A stretch of 64,000 nt of DNA, taken from contig NW_019091442.1 in NCBI RefSeq assembly GCF_001949145.1, positions 328,178-392,177 on the forward strand, written 5' to 3'. Source of the stretch: Acanthaster planci. Taxonomy: Eukaryota; Echinodermata; Asteroidea; Valvatida; Acanthasteridae. The position numbers and the translations under genes are program-made. The notes below the pieces were generated by a model. That model saw nothing but the letters and a program-made list of their open reading frames with translations, searched no databases and had not been told where the DNA came from. Shown in pieces: positions 33,487 to 43,789 of this stretch. How positions within the stretch are numbered: the stretch's first letter is position 1; each line of letters begins with the position of its first letter.

Positions 33487-34599
33487 GTTAGTTACCATTT
33501 TTGGCCACAGACTGGCAAGATGCAGATTCAGTAAAATAGTGGCACATGCAACACACTGACGGGATTCAGATCAGGTTAGCATAAACCACATTGGCCTCAC
33601 ACTAGCAGGAAACATGTGTCACAAACCAGGTTCTCAAGTTTTCCTTTGGGCTACTTATCTTAAATCGGACCACGCAACCGACAAGAACAAATTTGCAAAA
33701 TTCCCAATTTCTATTTACCCCTGCACGCAATAATTCATTTACACTATCATTTATTTACACAAAGTATTTACAATATTTAAATTCCCTCTGAAATTTAATG
33801 CACAATTTAAGGTGTCCAAAATACAGCCTTGAAAACTCAATCCGAAATTGTTACTTTCTGGAGGCATTTCAGACGATTTGCAGAGGAGGTTGACACTGGC
33901 AGTCTTGAATGCATCCCCCCATGTAGTTTTCTTGCAGCTCGTTCCCCAAGGTTCCTTGTCTCCCAAGGTAGGCATAGTCAACCCTCCTGGTGGGCATCCC
34001 TGATGATTGTGGTTGACTGCAACAGACGTCGTACCCCCACCTTTGCTGAAGTGCTGAGTCCAAAAAAGGAGCCATGAAAATAATCCATTAAGTCATTTAA
34101 AACAAAAAAAAATTTAATACAGCTGATTAACTGGATTTAGGGAGCAAATATCATGGTGTCTGATCATTCCACACTGAACAAATATGTGGACATTCCATAT
34201 AAAGAAAACTTATAAATAGACAAATCATTCTGCATAAGTCCAGCATCATGGTGCACAATGGAATATCAGATGATCTACTCGTCATCATAATTAAATTGGG
34301 AGAAACTAAATTAGGCCCAACATCCTGACATTTATACAGAGAATGGCTATGATGGGTGTTTATTAGAACATATAATTATAGAACTAAATATAGACTTATA
34401 GTTCTATTTGACGACAAAGTCTTTCAAAATGGCTCCCTGGCTTCAAATGGTGAGTTCTTGACTCCCAAATCAAATAAGCTCATTTCAAATTATTCAGCTA
34501 ATGCTGTCTTTGGCTGTCGCTGGAAGACTGGGAAAATCTTAAGTCTGTTGCCTGCAACCTACACAGATTACCAATACATATGCATTATTTCCTAGTCTA
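33487..34599. other. GRB intron, no gene recognised
   Basis: AT-rich intronic sequence with no conserved coding segment seen. Confidence 0.5.
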
Positions 34600-34860
34600 C
34601 CACTTTCGTCTTCTAAATTCTCGATCACCATTAGTGCGCCCTACTCGCTCAACCCCCGCAAAGGCAGCTGCCATGTTCTTCTCCTTTTTCTTAGCGCCAT
34701 TACTATTGGACGTGTTTTGCTCCTCCTCTGAAATTTAAGGAAGTTTCCTTTGCTACTACATGTTTCGGTGTTATTTTTTAATCACTTTGCTGACTTGTTT
34801 GTTCTTTTTAACTTGTTGGCTTTTTTGCAAATTTGCGAAAAAGGCATCTTTTTTTTTAAA
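34600..34860 (+). repeat. Fragment resembling the DIRS leader, followed by an A-rich repeat unit
   Basis: 'tagtgcgccct...ccatgttcttctcctttttcttagcgccattactattggacgtgtt' resembles the left end of copy A after its terminal repeat ('agtgcgccctctag...cgatgttcgtctttgttttccttagcgtgattctaaatggac'). The stretch at about 34810-34858 ('ttttttgcaaatttgcgaaaaaggcatcttttt') belongs to the repeat that is tandem at 41.58-41.83 kb. Confidence 0.4.
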
Positions 34861-34865
34861 ATGGT

Positions 34866-35320
34866 AGACCTTCCTCTTGTACCTGGACGATATTATTGTC
34901 AACGGGAAGACGGTGGATGAGGAATTTGCCCAATTGAGAGAAGTTATTCTGAGGTTACGGAGTGCGAACCTCAAGATGAAGCTTGCTAAATGCCACCTGT
35001 TTAAAAACAGTGTTAAATGTCTTGGACATGTCGTGTCTGAGAACGTCATTGCAACTGATCAAGACAAAGTAGCAGCAGTCAGAGATTGGCCGACTCCAAC
35101 CAGCACAAAGGAAGTGAGAAGTTTTGTAGGTCTTGCTTCTTATTACAGGCGTTTTATAAGAGGTTTTGCCAACATAGGGAGACCACTTCACCGCCTAATG
35201 GAAAAGTCCAGAGACTTTGTTTGGGACGAAGATTGTGAGTGGTCTTTACGGATCCTTCAGAAACTCTTGCAAGAAGCACCCTTGCCGACCGTGCCGACAA
35301 TGTGGTATGAGTTTGGATGA
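34866..35320 (+). pseudogene. Ty3/gypsy reverse transcriptase, C-terminal half
   Basis: It opens with TFLLYLDDIIVNGKTVDEEF, carrying the intact YLDD catalytic motif. Then come HLRxVxxRL-type helices, LKMKLAKCHLFKNSVKCLGH (K..KC.F.....LGH), a loop VSENVIATDQDKVAAVRDWP, TPTSTKEVRSFVGLASYYRR (thumb), FIRGFANIGRPLHRLMEK and FVWDEDCE. All fit the Ty3/gypsy pattern. The fingers and first palm motifs are absent, and the frame leaves homology near 35240 where RNase H should begin. Confidence 0.9.
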
Positions 35321-35369
35321 TTCATGTGGGATGGAAGCACATGACACTTCGACCGTAATTACCAATTCA

Positions 35370-36290
35370 CAAGCTCGAGTTAGAGCACAACCAGTAGTTA
35401 CTTGCGAGGTGATTAGGAAAGCGCAAATGGAAGATCCATCCAGGGCATGGATCATAGATGCAAAGGAGCAGATGTCCAGTAAACCAGAATGGGAAACTAT
35501 TGCTTTGAAATCGATGGCAGCAAAGACGTACTGGCCCCGTTGGGACCAATTAAGAATCATGAATGGGGCACTGAATTGCAGATGGGAGTCTGATGACGGC
35601 AAAAGCGTACGTTGGCAAATAATATTGCCAACATCACTTTGAGGGAGTTTCATGTCTGAGTTACATGGGGGTGCAACAAGTGGCCACCTGGGATTTTGAC
35701 GAACATTCGCCCGGGTGAAGTCCTGCTATTTTTGGCATGGAATGAGAGCCGATATTCAGTCGTGCTTAAGAAAGTGCGAAAGGTGTGCGAGAGGAAATAG
35801 CCACCAAAGAAAAACAAAGCCCCACTTCAGCAATCATGTGTTGGCTATTTATCAGAAAGGGTTGCTTTGGACATCTTAGGACCCTTGCCTGAAATGCAAG
35901 ATGGTAATCTTTGGATAATGGTTGTCGGTGACTATTTCACCAAATGGATTGAAGCTTAGCCGTTAGTTGATGCTACGTCTGAAAACATTGCAAAGACATT
36001 AGTGACGGAATTCATTTGTTGACTGGGAGTGCCAGCAGAACTGCGTTCCGATCAAGGACGAAATTTAAAGTTTGTAATGACTTGGGCATTCAAAAGACCA
36101 GAACCACTCCGTATAATTCCAAATCAGATGGTTTTAGTGAGAGGTTCAACAGAACCCTCATTAACATGAAAGCTACCATGATCAAACCTAATAAGCATCA
36201 AAGAGATTAGGATACGCAATTGCCATACGCTACTTTCATGTATCTATCAATCCCCCAAGAAAGTACAGGAGAAACACCTTTTATGATGAC
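35370..36290 (+). pseudogene. Ty3/gypsy integrase with premature stops
   Basis: After a linker, a zinc-binding-like region is read across frames, followed by the catalytic core: VALDILGPLPEMQDGNLWIM, VVGDYFTKWIEA, a TAG near 35959, VDATSENIAKTLVTEFIC, a TGA near 36021, LGVPAELRSDQGRNLKF, then TTPYNSKSDGFSERFNRTLI. The three catalytic acidic residues (ALD, SDQG, FSE) are recognisable, but the in-frame stops and frame changes mean it cannot be made as one protein. Confidence 0.88.
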
Positions 36291-36682
36291 GATGATGAGG
36301 GTGAGTCAATTAAGGCCTGGGCTCCTAAAAGACTAAACAAGGATGTAGGTGAGCAGAATGATACTCCTCCCTGCGAAGCAGTCACCAGTGATAGCAGCGA
36401 ATGATAGATACCTGATGTAGGTCCTGCTAATGTGGTAGGTCAGGGAGAATCTGCCTGGGTTGAGGAAACAGAAGTCCCTGTAAAACAAAGCGGACATGAG
36501 GTAACTGATAAAACAGTAGAGTCATCCCTATGGGGGATGACCTCTCATGAGGTGGTAAAATCCACACCATGCGACAGGAGGTATCCTAAACGAGCCCACA
36601 GGTAACCTGTAAAGTATCGATAACTGACGGGGAATAGCGGAGCGCTGACCAGCAAAAATGCACATTTTTCAATTTTTGATTG

Positions 36683-36689
36683 TTTCAGA
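36683..36689 (+). promoter_or_regulatory. Consensus 3' splice acceptor just before the zinc-finger ORF start
   Basis: 'tttttcaatttttgattgtttcag|aATGG': a long pyrimidine-rich tract and CAG placed one base before the start codon. Such placement is typical of subgenomic spliced mRNAs of retroelements and of host second exons. Confidence 0.55.
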
Positions 36690-37208
36690 ATGGCTCAGAG
36701 GGCACCAGACGATTTGGATCCTGCCCGGCTACTTAGATGCCGTAAGTGCCCCAAAGTGTTTTTGCAGCAGAGGAGCCTTTATCAGCATATTCAGGTGTCG
36801 AATGGTCCACCCTTGGTGGCATCCTGCCTCCGATGTCCTTTCAGGAGCAACAGGAGGGACAATCTCCAATGTCATTGTCGGAGGGTACATCCATCTTACT
36901 TGTATGGTCTCGACAGAATAATGATGAGCCTCGGGATCAAGGCCTCTGAGCATCAAGCCATCGAGCAGCACGCAAAAGGGGCAAGCCAACAACGTGTCAT
37001 GCCCCTAGCACATGTACCCGTTCCTGCGACTACAGCGACCTTGGAGCAGCAGCCTTCAGTGGAGATGGCGGCACTTGCTGAGGAGCCACATCAAGCAGTT
37101 CGGCCTGCTCTTGGGGAGATGGCAGCTCATCATGCATCTCTCGTTTTTGATCAGGAGATCCTTGCTATCACGGAGGAGGAGCTGAGCCTCTCCCCACTGC
37201 TTCGATGA
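36690..37208 (+). CDS. Zinc-finger ORF directly downstream of the gypsy pol, own splice acceptor
   Basis: A 172-codon ORF starting ATG at 36690. Near its N terminus it has LLRCRKCPKVFLQQRSLYQH, a C2H2-like finger lacking the final His (Asn in its place), and CLRCPFRSNRRDNLQCHCRR followed by VH, a complete C-x2-C-x12-H-x4-H finger. The rest is Ala/Gln/Glu-rich and acidic near the end (ITEEELSLSPLL). Immediately upstream is a strong acceptor (tttttgattgtttcag|a ATG), so it could be expressed from a spliced RNA. It begins about 65 bp after the pol tail, so it is probably an extra ORF of the gypsy element; a captured or host gene is the alternative. Function unknown; DNA or RNA binding is inferred from the fingers. 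Confidence 0.65.
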   Translation: MAQRAPDDLDPARLLRCRKCPKVFLQQRSLYQHIQVSNGPPLVASCLRCPFRSNRRDNLQCHCRRVHPSYLYGLDRIMMSLGIKASEHQAIEQHAKGASQQRVMPLAHVPVPATTATLEQQPSVEMAALAEEPHQAVRPALGEMAAHHASLVFDQEILAITEEELSLSPLLR

Positions 37209-37615
37209 AGTTGCTCCTGGAAGAGACGGAGACTGAACCGCAGCTGATGCCTCAAGTACCTGCAAACTCAACCGGCCCATCAGCTTCACCACCATCACTG
37301 CCAGGGGGCAAACCCCTAGCTCTTTTGAGGGCCCAGCAGGTGCAACAGCCATCGTTGTCATTGCCCTCAGAAGATGAAAGCCCGGTAGAGGACAGTGCTG
37401 CAGTTGATCCAACAGCTCCAAGAAGGATATCACCGGCGGCAGCCAAGACCATCGCGAAGAGCTTCCTGTGGCTAGCCTTAGAAGGAAGAGTCGCCAAGGT
37501 GACACAGACCGTCACTAAGGTCTACTGGACAGGAAGCCTGAAGAGCGTGCAATGTGTAGGAGTGTACGACATCCAAAAGTGTTCATTCTATAGTTCTCCA
37601 CCAAACGGACACTGA
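37205..37615 (+). CDS. Second ORF overlapping the zinc-finger ORF by ATGA
   Basis: This ORF of 136 codons begins at an ATG that overlaps the stop of the previous ORF (ATGA at 37205-37208). It starts with MKLLLEETETEPQLMPQVPA, is Pro/Ser/Gln/Glu-rich (PSEDESPVEDSAA), and has a basic and hydrophobic segment (AAAKTIAKSFLWLALEGRVA). No domain is recognised. It could be reached by re-initiation, or the two ORFs may be one protein split by a single-base indel. Homology searches with each half would settle it. Confidence 0.5.
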   Translation: MKLLLEETETEPQLMPQVPANSTGPSASPPSLPGGKPLALLRAQQVQQPSLSLPSEDESPVEDSAAVDPTAPRRISPAAAKTIAKSFLWLALEGRVAKVTQTVTKVYWTGSLKSVQCVGVYDIQKCSFYSSPPNGH

Positions 37616-37619
37616 ACAT

Positions 37620-38790
37620 TAGTTTGTTTATTTCAAGTAAATCTGTTTGGAATACGTCAAGCGTGGGTTAAATTTCTCTTATCCTAAGTGTTGCTACAGT
37701 GTAATTCTTGATGTAATCATCCACAGTTGAGTTCCTTGCCAAGTCAGTGATCAACAGCCCAATGAACTTTGGACCCTTTTTTTTCGGTGTTTGTTTACTC
37801 ACTTAAATTTCAGCAGCACATGTAATGGGTTATTGAAATAGAAATGTTATTGTTATAGTAAACTAATTTCATAAGATTATTTCGGCCAATTTTGAACAGG
37901 GGCTGTTCAGGCCTCGAATGGGGCTGTGCAGCGGAAATTAGTTTACTTCCTGTATCTACTGACTAAATTTACTTCCGTTGTTGCTACGAAGAAACTCCAA
38001 GTGTGCATGTGAGCTCTACGTCATGTTGTTTGAAAATACCTGTTTCCCAGTGTGTTATTTTGTTCATCTGTCTCGCCCTTAGACTAGGATATACTTTCCT
38101 AAAATGAATGTCCGTGCAAATTACATTCTGCCACTCATGTGTAATTTGTTCAAATAAAATTCTAAAATAAACTTGAGTCGGCGAGAGCCGAGAATCTTCG
38201 ATGCCGAGCGCCGAGCGAGCCTGCCCGACCGCTAACATCATGTACAAAGTCAATGGGCTGAAATAAATATTGAAAAATCAATAATAAATCACTTGATGAC
38301 ATCTTCATGACGTCATTATTTTAGTATTATCTTTACCTCGAGGTCTTTCCTTGGTATGACTTTGATGACTATTGAAGGTAGCTGAGTAACCAACATGATG
38401 CCTCAAGAACGTGTACAAAGCCAATGGGCTGAAATAAATATTGAAAAATCAATAATAAATCACTTTATAATGTCATCATGACATCATTGTTCGAGGACCA
38501 TCTATGCATAAGGGTTGTTCATTGCCGTTAGTTTAATGAAGATTGAAAGTTGCTAAGGGACCAAGGTCGTGGGTAGTAAAAACGTGCACAAAACAAATGG
38601 ACCTTTTGTCAGAAGAGGAAGAAGGAAGAAACTAGAGGTTCTGTGTCTGTCACAAAGGCAGAACACAAGGCTTTTTTGCCTTTTTATTGTTCTAAAGAAA
38701 CGTACCTTCTTGCCGTATGTCTCAATTTCTTTAAAATATTCATATTCACACACATATACAGGTTTTAAAAAAGGGCATGCGCTTCAGGAG
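37620..38790. other. No gene recognised; first pieces of the dispersed repeat family
   Basis: The segment 'gtgtacaaagycaatgggctgaaataaatattgaaaaatcaataataaatcac' occurs twice here (about 38240 and 38410) and again near 41375, 49020 and 49920. No coding potential seen. Confidence 0.6.
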
Positions 38791-38809
38791 ATATTGTGCT
38801 TTGTAAACT

Positions 38810-40345
38810 GCACCTTCAATGCTAAGTGACTTGTCACCTGATGGTGTCATCATTACACGAGGTCAAAAATTATCTAAAGCACTCCCTTTCAAAAATATCG
38901 GTAAGGTTTTATGCCAATCAGACAGGTACTTCACGAGGTTTGGTGCTTTCAAGAGTGCACCTTTAATGTCACGAGACTTGTCACAAGATCACGTCATCAT
39001 CACATCAGATCAATTTTGTCTAAAGCACTCCCCTTCTTAGATATTTGCCAGGTTTGAACCCAGTCAGACATGTATTTCACGATATATAGTGCTTTCAAGA
39101 GTGCACCTTTAATGTCACGTGACTTGTCACTTGTCATCATCACACTAGGTCAATGTTGTTCAAAAGTACTCTCCTTCTAAGATATCTAAGATATCTGCAA
39201 GATTTGAAGCCAATCGGACATGTACTCCACAAGATATAATGCTTTGGAGGGTGCACATTGAATGTCACGTGACATGATCATCTGATTTATCCTCATCACA
39301 TGACATCAATTTTCATCTATAACACTTCACTTTCTAAATACCTGCCAAGTTTTAACCAAATCAAACATGCACTTCAGGCGATATAGCACTTTAGAGGATG
39401 CACCTTCAATGCCACATGACTTGTCTGCCAATGATATTGTCATCACATGAGGTCAGTATTTGCCTGAAGCACTTCCTTTCCAATATATCTGCAAGGTTTG
39501 AACCCAGTTGGACATGTACTTCAGGAGATAAATAGTTTTAAATAGTGCCCCTTTAATGTCACTTGACTTCTCACCTGAAGACGTCTCCGTTTATAAACCT
39601 TCCCCTCCTAACTATCTGCAAGGTTGCAACCCAATCACACATGTACAACACAAAATACAATACAAAACATTGTTATCACAGAATTTAAGAGCATAGATTA
39701 GAGATTTTAAACATTTGCCCTTTTGGCGTTCCATAAAATGCGATGTGCTATCAGCTCCACGTGCTCAACATTTTGCCAGGTCCTGAGTATATGCCCTACA
39801 CACAGTGCACTGCCCGCCACGTTTCAACCCAATAAAGCATGAATGCCAGGGGATATAGGGCTTTGAGGATTTCACCTTTAATGTCACGTAACTTGTCACC
39901 TGATAAGGTCATCATCAGACGAGGGCACTAGTTATTTAAAATCACTTCCCTTTCAATGTAAGGTTTGAACCCAATTGGATATATACTTCAGGAGATATAG
40001 ACCTTTAAATAGTATACCTTTAAAGTCACGTGACTTGTCATTTGATGACGTCATCATCACATGAGGTCAATATTTGCCTGAAGCACTTCCCTTCCAAGAT
40101 ATTAGCAGGGTTTCACCCAATCCGACAATGACATCAAGGGATATAATGCTTGGAAGAGTGGACCTTTAATGTAACGTGAAATGATAATCTGATGATGTTA
40201 TCATCACATGAGGCCTATTTCATCTAAAACACTTACCTTTCTAAATACCTGCCAAGTTTGAACCAAATCAGACATGCACTTCAGGAGATATTGTACTTTA
40301 AAGGATGCACCTTTAATGTCATGTGATTCGTCTGCTGATGACGTC
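38810..40345 (+). repeat. Degenerate tandem array with a period of about 147 bp
   Basis: The anchor 'tttaatgtcacgtgacttgtcacctgatgacgtcatcatcac' recurs at about 38821, 38969, 39115, 39265, 39411, 39559, 39884, 40026, 40171 and 40319. The spacings are 142-150 bp, except one of 325 where a block related to 40500 is inserted. Each unit also has 'ttgaacccaatcagacatgtacttcaggagatatagtgcttt'. Copies differ by many substitutions, so the array is old. It lies in the GRB intron before the SH2 exons. Confidence 0.85.
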
Positions 40346-40439
40346 ATCATGTGAGGTCAATTTCTATTTATAAGCCTTCCCTTCCTAACAACCTGCTAGG
40401 TTTTAACCCAATCAGACATGTACAATGCAAAGAACAATA

Positions 40440-41170
40440 CAAAACATTATCGTTATCGCGGGAAAAGGCACAGATTAGACATTTTAAACATTTGTTCCTT
40501 TTGGCATTCCATACAATGCGATCTGCTCTCCGCGCCACATGCTCGGCAATTTGCCAGGTCCGGAGTATATGCCCTATGCACTGTGCGCTGTCTATGTTAC
40601 AGGCAGATATTGGGCGTCCACGCACACAGTGGCCAATGCACAGTATGCGAATGGGATTTTCAAGTTGGCAATTTATACTGTAACAGTGCTTTTGTCGACG
40701 GCGCTTCATGTGTGTGAAAAAGTACACCAGTTATGCACTTTCTGCAGCTGACTCCAATGTTTTAGCTGTCATCTAATGGACAATTCACACTTATATCTCT
40801 TACCGTTGATTTTTACCGAATTTTGAAGAATAAAAAAGTTGTTATTGTAACTGACGGTCTGATGAGCCAATCAGCCCGAAACCTCATAAACACGTTGACT
40901 GGGTAAAGATGATCATCTACATCAATTTCCAGACGATTCAGACAAACTTCGCCACAGACATCTATTCAAATTCATTTTTCCGAATGTTTAACCTGTCACT
41001 AGAGGGTGCTTGACAATTACATGACATCACCAGTGGATAATTTGAAGAATGATATACCCGAACAGACTAACACCATTGAAAGCAACTTGATACCTATTAC
41101 CACTTTTAAACAATAAGCCCACTTCTGGTTTCGACCGGAAGGGTCATGTGATGTGACCCACACGAGATGA
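40440..41170 (+). repeat. Composite dispersed repeat block, copy 1
   Basis: The block runs from 'ttggcattccatacaatgcgatctg' through 'gtggccaatgcacagtatgcgaatgggattttc' and 'agagggtgcttgacaattacatgacatc' to 'ggtttcgaccggaagggtcatgtgatgtgaccc'. Similar blocks occur at about 49090-49690 and 50960-51720, with a partial one at 39700-39810. No ORF or terminal repeats were recognised. Confidence 0.75.
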
Positions 41171-41374
41171 ATTAAAGACCACACTAGCTACAAACAGAAT
41201 GTTGTGGGAGGCCAGGGTTGATTTTATATGGATTTTTGAAAGATAACATAATATTTAAAGATTTCAAATTTAATAATAAATCCCTTGATGATGTCACCAT
41301 GACATAAAATTTACGTATTATCTTCCCTTGACAATCGAAAAATGCGAAGTTACCAAAATCGTGCCTCAAAAACG

Positions 41375-41560
41375 TGTACAAAGTAAATGGGCTGACGTAA
41401 ATATTGAAAAATCAATAATAAATCACTTGATGATGTTGTCATGACGTCAATGTTCTTGGACCATCTGTGCATAAGGGTCCCTCATTGGTACAAGTTTGAT
41501 AAGATCCAATTTTGCAAAAGCACGAAAGTTGTGGTTACAAAAACGTGCACTAATTGAATT
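41375..41560 (+). repeat. Dispersed repeat segment ('caaagtaaatgggctgacgtaaatattg')
   Basis: Same segment as at 38240, 38410, 49020 and 49920, continuing into 'cttggaccatctgtgcataagggtccctcattgg', which also recurs at 38490 and 49985. Confidence 0.65.
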
Positions 41561-41579
41561 GAAAAAAACACAACAGAAC

Positions 41580-41835
41580 TTATGCCTTTTTGCAAAATTG
41601 TGAAAAAGCCAAAACAGGACAAAAAAGAATGACTTTTTGTGCAAAATTACGAAAAAGCCCCCAAAAAACACAGAAGAAAAGGAATGTCCTTTTTGCAAAG
41701 TTGCAAAAAAGGCAAAAAAACAGGACAAAAATAATGCCTTTTTCACAAACTTGCAAAAAAGCCAAAAACTTGCAAAAAAGCCAAAAAACAGAACAGAAGT
41801 AAGGCCTTTTTCGCAACCTGCAAAAAAGCCCCCCT
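41580..41835 (+). repeat. A-rich tandem repeat ('gcctttttgcaaaattgcgaaaaagcc')
   Basis: About five irregular units of 50-65 bp with the core 'ctttttgcaaacttgcaaaaaagccaaaaaacag'. Related single units occur at about 34810 and 48480-48600. Lys-rich or Phe-rich open frames here on either strand come from the base composition. Confidence 0.8.
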
Positions 41836-42874
41836 CAAAAGAAACAAATCGTTAGGTAAAAAATAAAATCCTGAAACCAAGATGTTTGACCAAGATTTTG
41901 TCTTTTTAAGTTTGGTTGTTGTAACTACAATCATGTTTTAAACTGTATCTAAGCCCTGCCTCAAGGAAAGTTCATCAGCATAGAAATAACAGACACAGAG
42001 TACTTAGAGAGATGTAGCAGACACAGTATTCCTCAGCAAGTACTCCAGTTCACTTGCAATTCTACTGCAACCTTTTCAGTAATTGATGGTGAATAAAGAC
42101 ATGTAAGACCATATTTTTAGTTGGTTTTAGCTTATGGGTCTGCCAATATTTCTGTCTGTATGGCTCAAACAGAGCATTGCTTTGACTAGCCTCCCAAAAC
42201 CCAGCAGATCCGATTCAGCACCATTGGTGCAGTGGTTCAGCCAGCTCCTTCATTGCTGATTCAGACCACATGTTATTGATGTGTACTGCACAGCATGTTG
42301 GTCCCTCATGAAGTGTCGCATCGAAACACAACACAGTTATATCTGTATAATGCAAAATGGGTCAAGTGGGAGTGCAGCCCACCCATCACAAACAGCATGG
42401 ATTGCAAATTGGCTCTATCAGCTGGGAGATTTTCACCGCATGAGGGCAGCATTCCGATGGACACTTCAAAAATCTCCATACTTCACCTACAGGCAGTCTC
42501 TTTGAGATTCAAATTGTTGGACATATTTTTATTGATTTCTAATCAACGGGAATTTTAGATTAAATGATTTCGCAGGATGCTTACAATATTTTTCATTTTC
42601 TTTATAGAGGATTTTCAGTCACATGATTTTTGAATGGTCAGCATTAAGTTTACACAGATGTGTGCAGAAATGCATGTGCCTTTAGAACCTCTCAAGATTC
42701 TGGCATACACGAAATTGCCAATAGAAATACACAAATTACAAAATGCATGCCCCTCCACAGACATGGTACACTTCCTTAAATACCTTTGCATGTCATATTA
42801 CATCATGTGAAAAACCTGTATACCAGATAGGCTTTTTGGGGTCACTACAAAAGTATGACCATACTTTTAAGAAT
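41836..42874. other. GRB intron, no gene recognised
   Basis: No conserved coding segment or repeat ends seen. Confidence 0.5.
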
Positions 42875-43365
42875 GGACCTTCCCCGTGAAATATTGAAAT
42901 AAGGCAGGAACATGCGCATTACTACCACTGGTTAACAAGAGGTTTTTGCATTTGGCTGAAATTTTTTTTTTAATTACGTAATTAGAAAAATGATGACACC
43001 AAGTGTATCAACTCTGCCCGCCGCAAGGTTAACAAAGTTAATTTAAATCTATGACGTAACAATACAAATCTCCATGCAAGTGCAACTATGAGCACATACA
43101 CACCGTTTCTGTACTAGTATAGTTTGAAAAGGGATTGTTATCTTCCAACCTGGACACTGAAATCTTCACTTTAATAGTTTTGAGAAAAGCATGCTGAAGT
43201 ATCTGACAGAAGCTGTAATATGGTTTTGAATGACCTTCAACGTGCCAGGTTATGGTTAGAGCAGCTCTCCTATATGCTGCCAACAGTGTTGACAGCCGAG
43301 CTTGCCAACCAGTGGTAGTGAGGCACATGTGCCTGTCTAATTTGCATATTTTATGGGGAAGGTCC
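42875..43365. mobile_element. MITE (491 bp) with about 40-bp terminal inverted repeats, in the GRB intron
   Basis: The left end 'ggaccttccccgtgaaatattgaaataaggcaggaacatg' pairs with the reverse complement of the right end, 'ggaccttccccataaaatatgcaaattagacaggcacatg'. The trinucleotide AAT flanks both sides (42872-42874 and 43366-43368), a possible 3-bp duplication. There is no transposase. The superfamily is uncertain; a 3-bp duplication would fit the Harbinger type. Confidence 0.75.
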
Positions 43366-43607
43366 AATTGGGAAGTATTCAAAACAAGACTTTTTATCCA
43401 TTAAAGAATCCTTATACTCCTCTTTAAGGAAGATGGCTGCACCATTTCTAAAGTCTTGTGATTTCCAATTCCTCAAAAAAATGCTAGAATATCTCTGGAA
43501 CCCCATCCCTCCAACTGTATATGCCACTGATGTGTTTGGTTGATAATGTCAAGAATTAGCAGCAATATTTACTAATTTCAATTATTTCCCTTACCCCTTC
43601 CCAGCAG

Positions 43608-43789
43608 GTATCCATATGACTCAGCCATGGTTCCATAGCGGGCTAACACGTGAGCAAACTCATGAACTCTTTGCCAAGAAAGGTATGGTGGATGGCATGT
43701 TCCTGGTGCGGGAGTCTCAAAGGATAGCTGGTGCATACGTTTTGTCATTTAGCTTCAACCAGAAAGTCAAACACTACCAGATCAATGTT
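43608..43789 (+). CDS. GRB7/10/14: GRB7/10/14-family adaptor, exon with N-terminal half of SH2 domain
   Basis: Acceptor 'ttaccccttcccagcag' and donor 'gtt|gtaagc' bound 182 bp; with the one base carried from the previous exon it encodes 61 codons, phase 0 at the end. The residues read GIHMTQPWFHSGLTREQTHE, then MVDGMFLVRESQRIAGAYVL and NQKVKHYQINV. This matches the GRB7/10/14 SH2 start (IHRTQ-WFHGRISREE...GLVDGLFLVRESQ...FVLSL..-QKVKHY). The phosphotyrosine-binding Arg (in FLVRES, codon 43709-43711) and the KHY strand are present, so phosphotyrosine binding should be retained. The exon is intact. Confidence 0.95.

Larger units (their letters stand above)
34866..36640 (+). mobile_element. 5'-truncated Ty3/gypsy retrotransposon (RT to integrase), degenerate
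   Basis: The sequence starts abruptly within reverse transcriptase at the YLDD motif, runs through RT thumb and connection (34866-35280), loses most of RNase H, and continues into the integrase (about 35370-36290) and a pol tail ending near 36620. Domain order RT then integrase is that of Ty3/gypsy. No LTR could be paired. A separate ORF with zinc fingers follows directly (36690-37208). Confidence 0.85.

Noticed and set aside
37560-37620. 3' LTR start of the gypsy element ('tgtgtaggagtgtacg')
   Set aside because: No polypurine tract, no second LTR and no matching end were found.
41447-41934. Phe-rich and Lys-rich ORFs near 41.6 kb
   Set aside because: They are products of the A-rich tandem repeat, present on both strands, with no conserved sequence.
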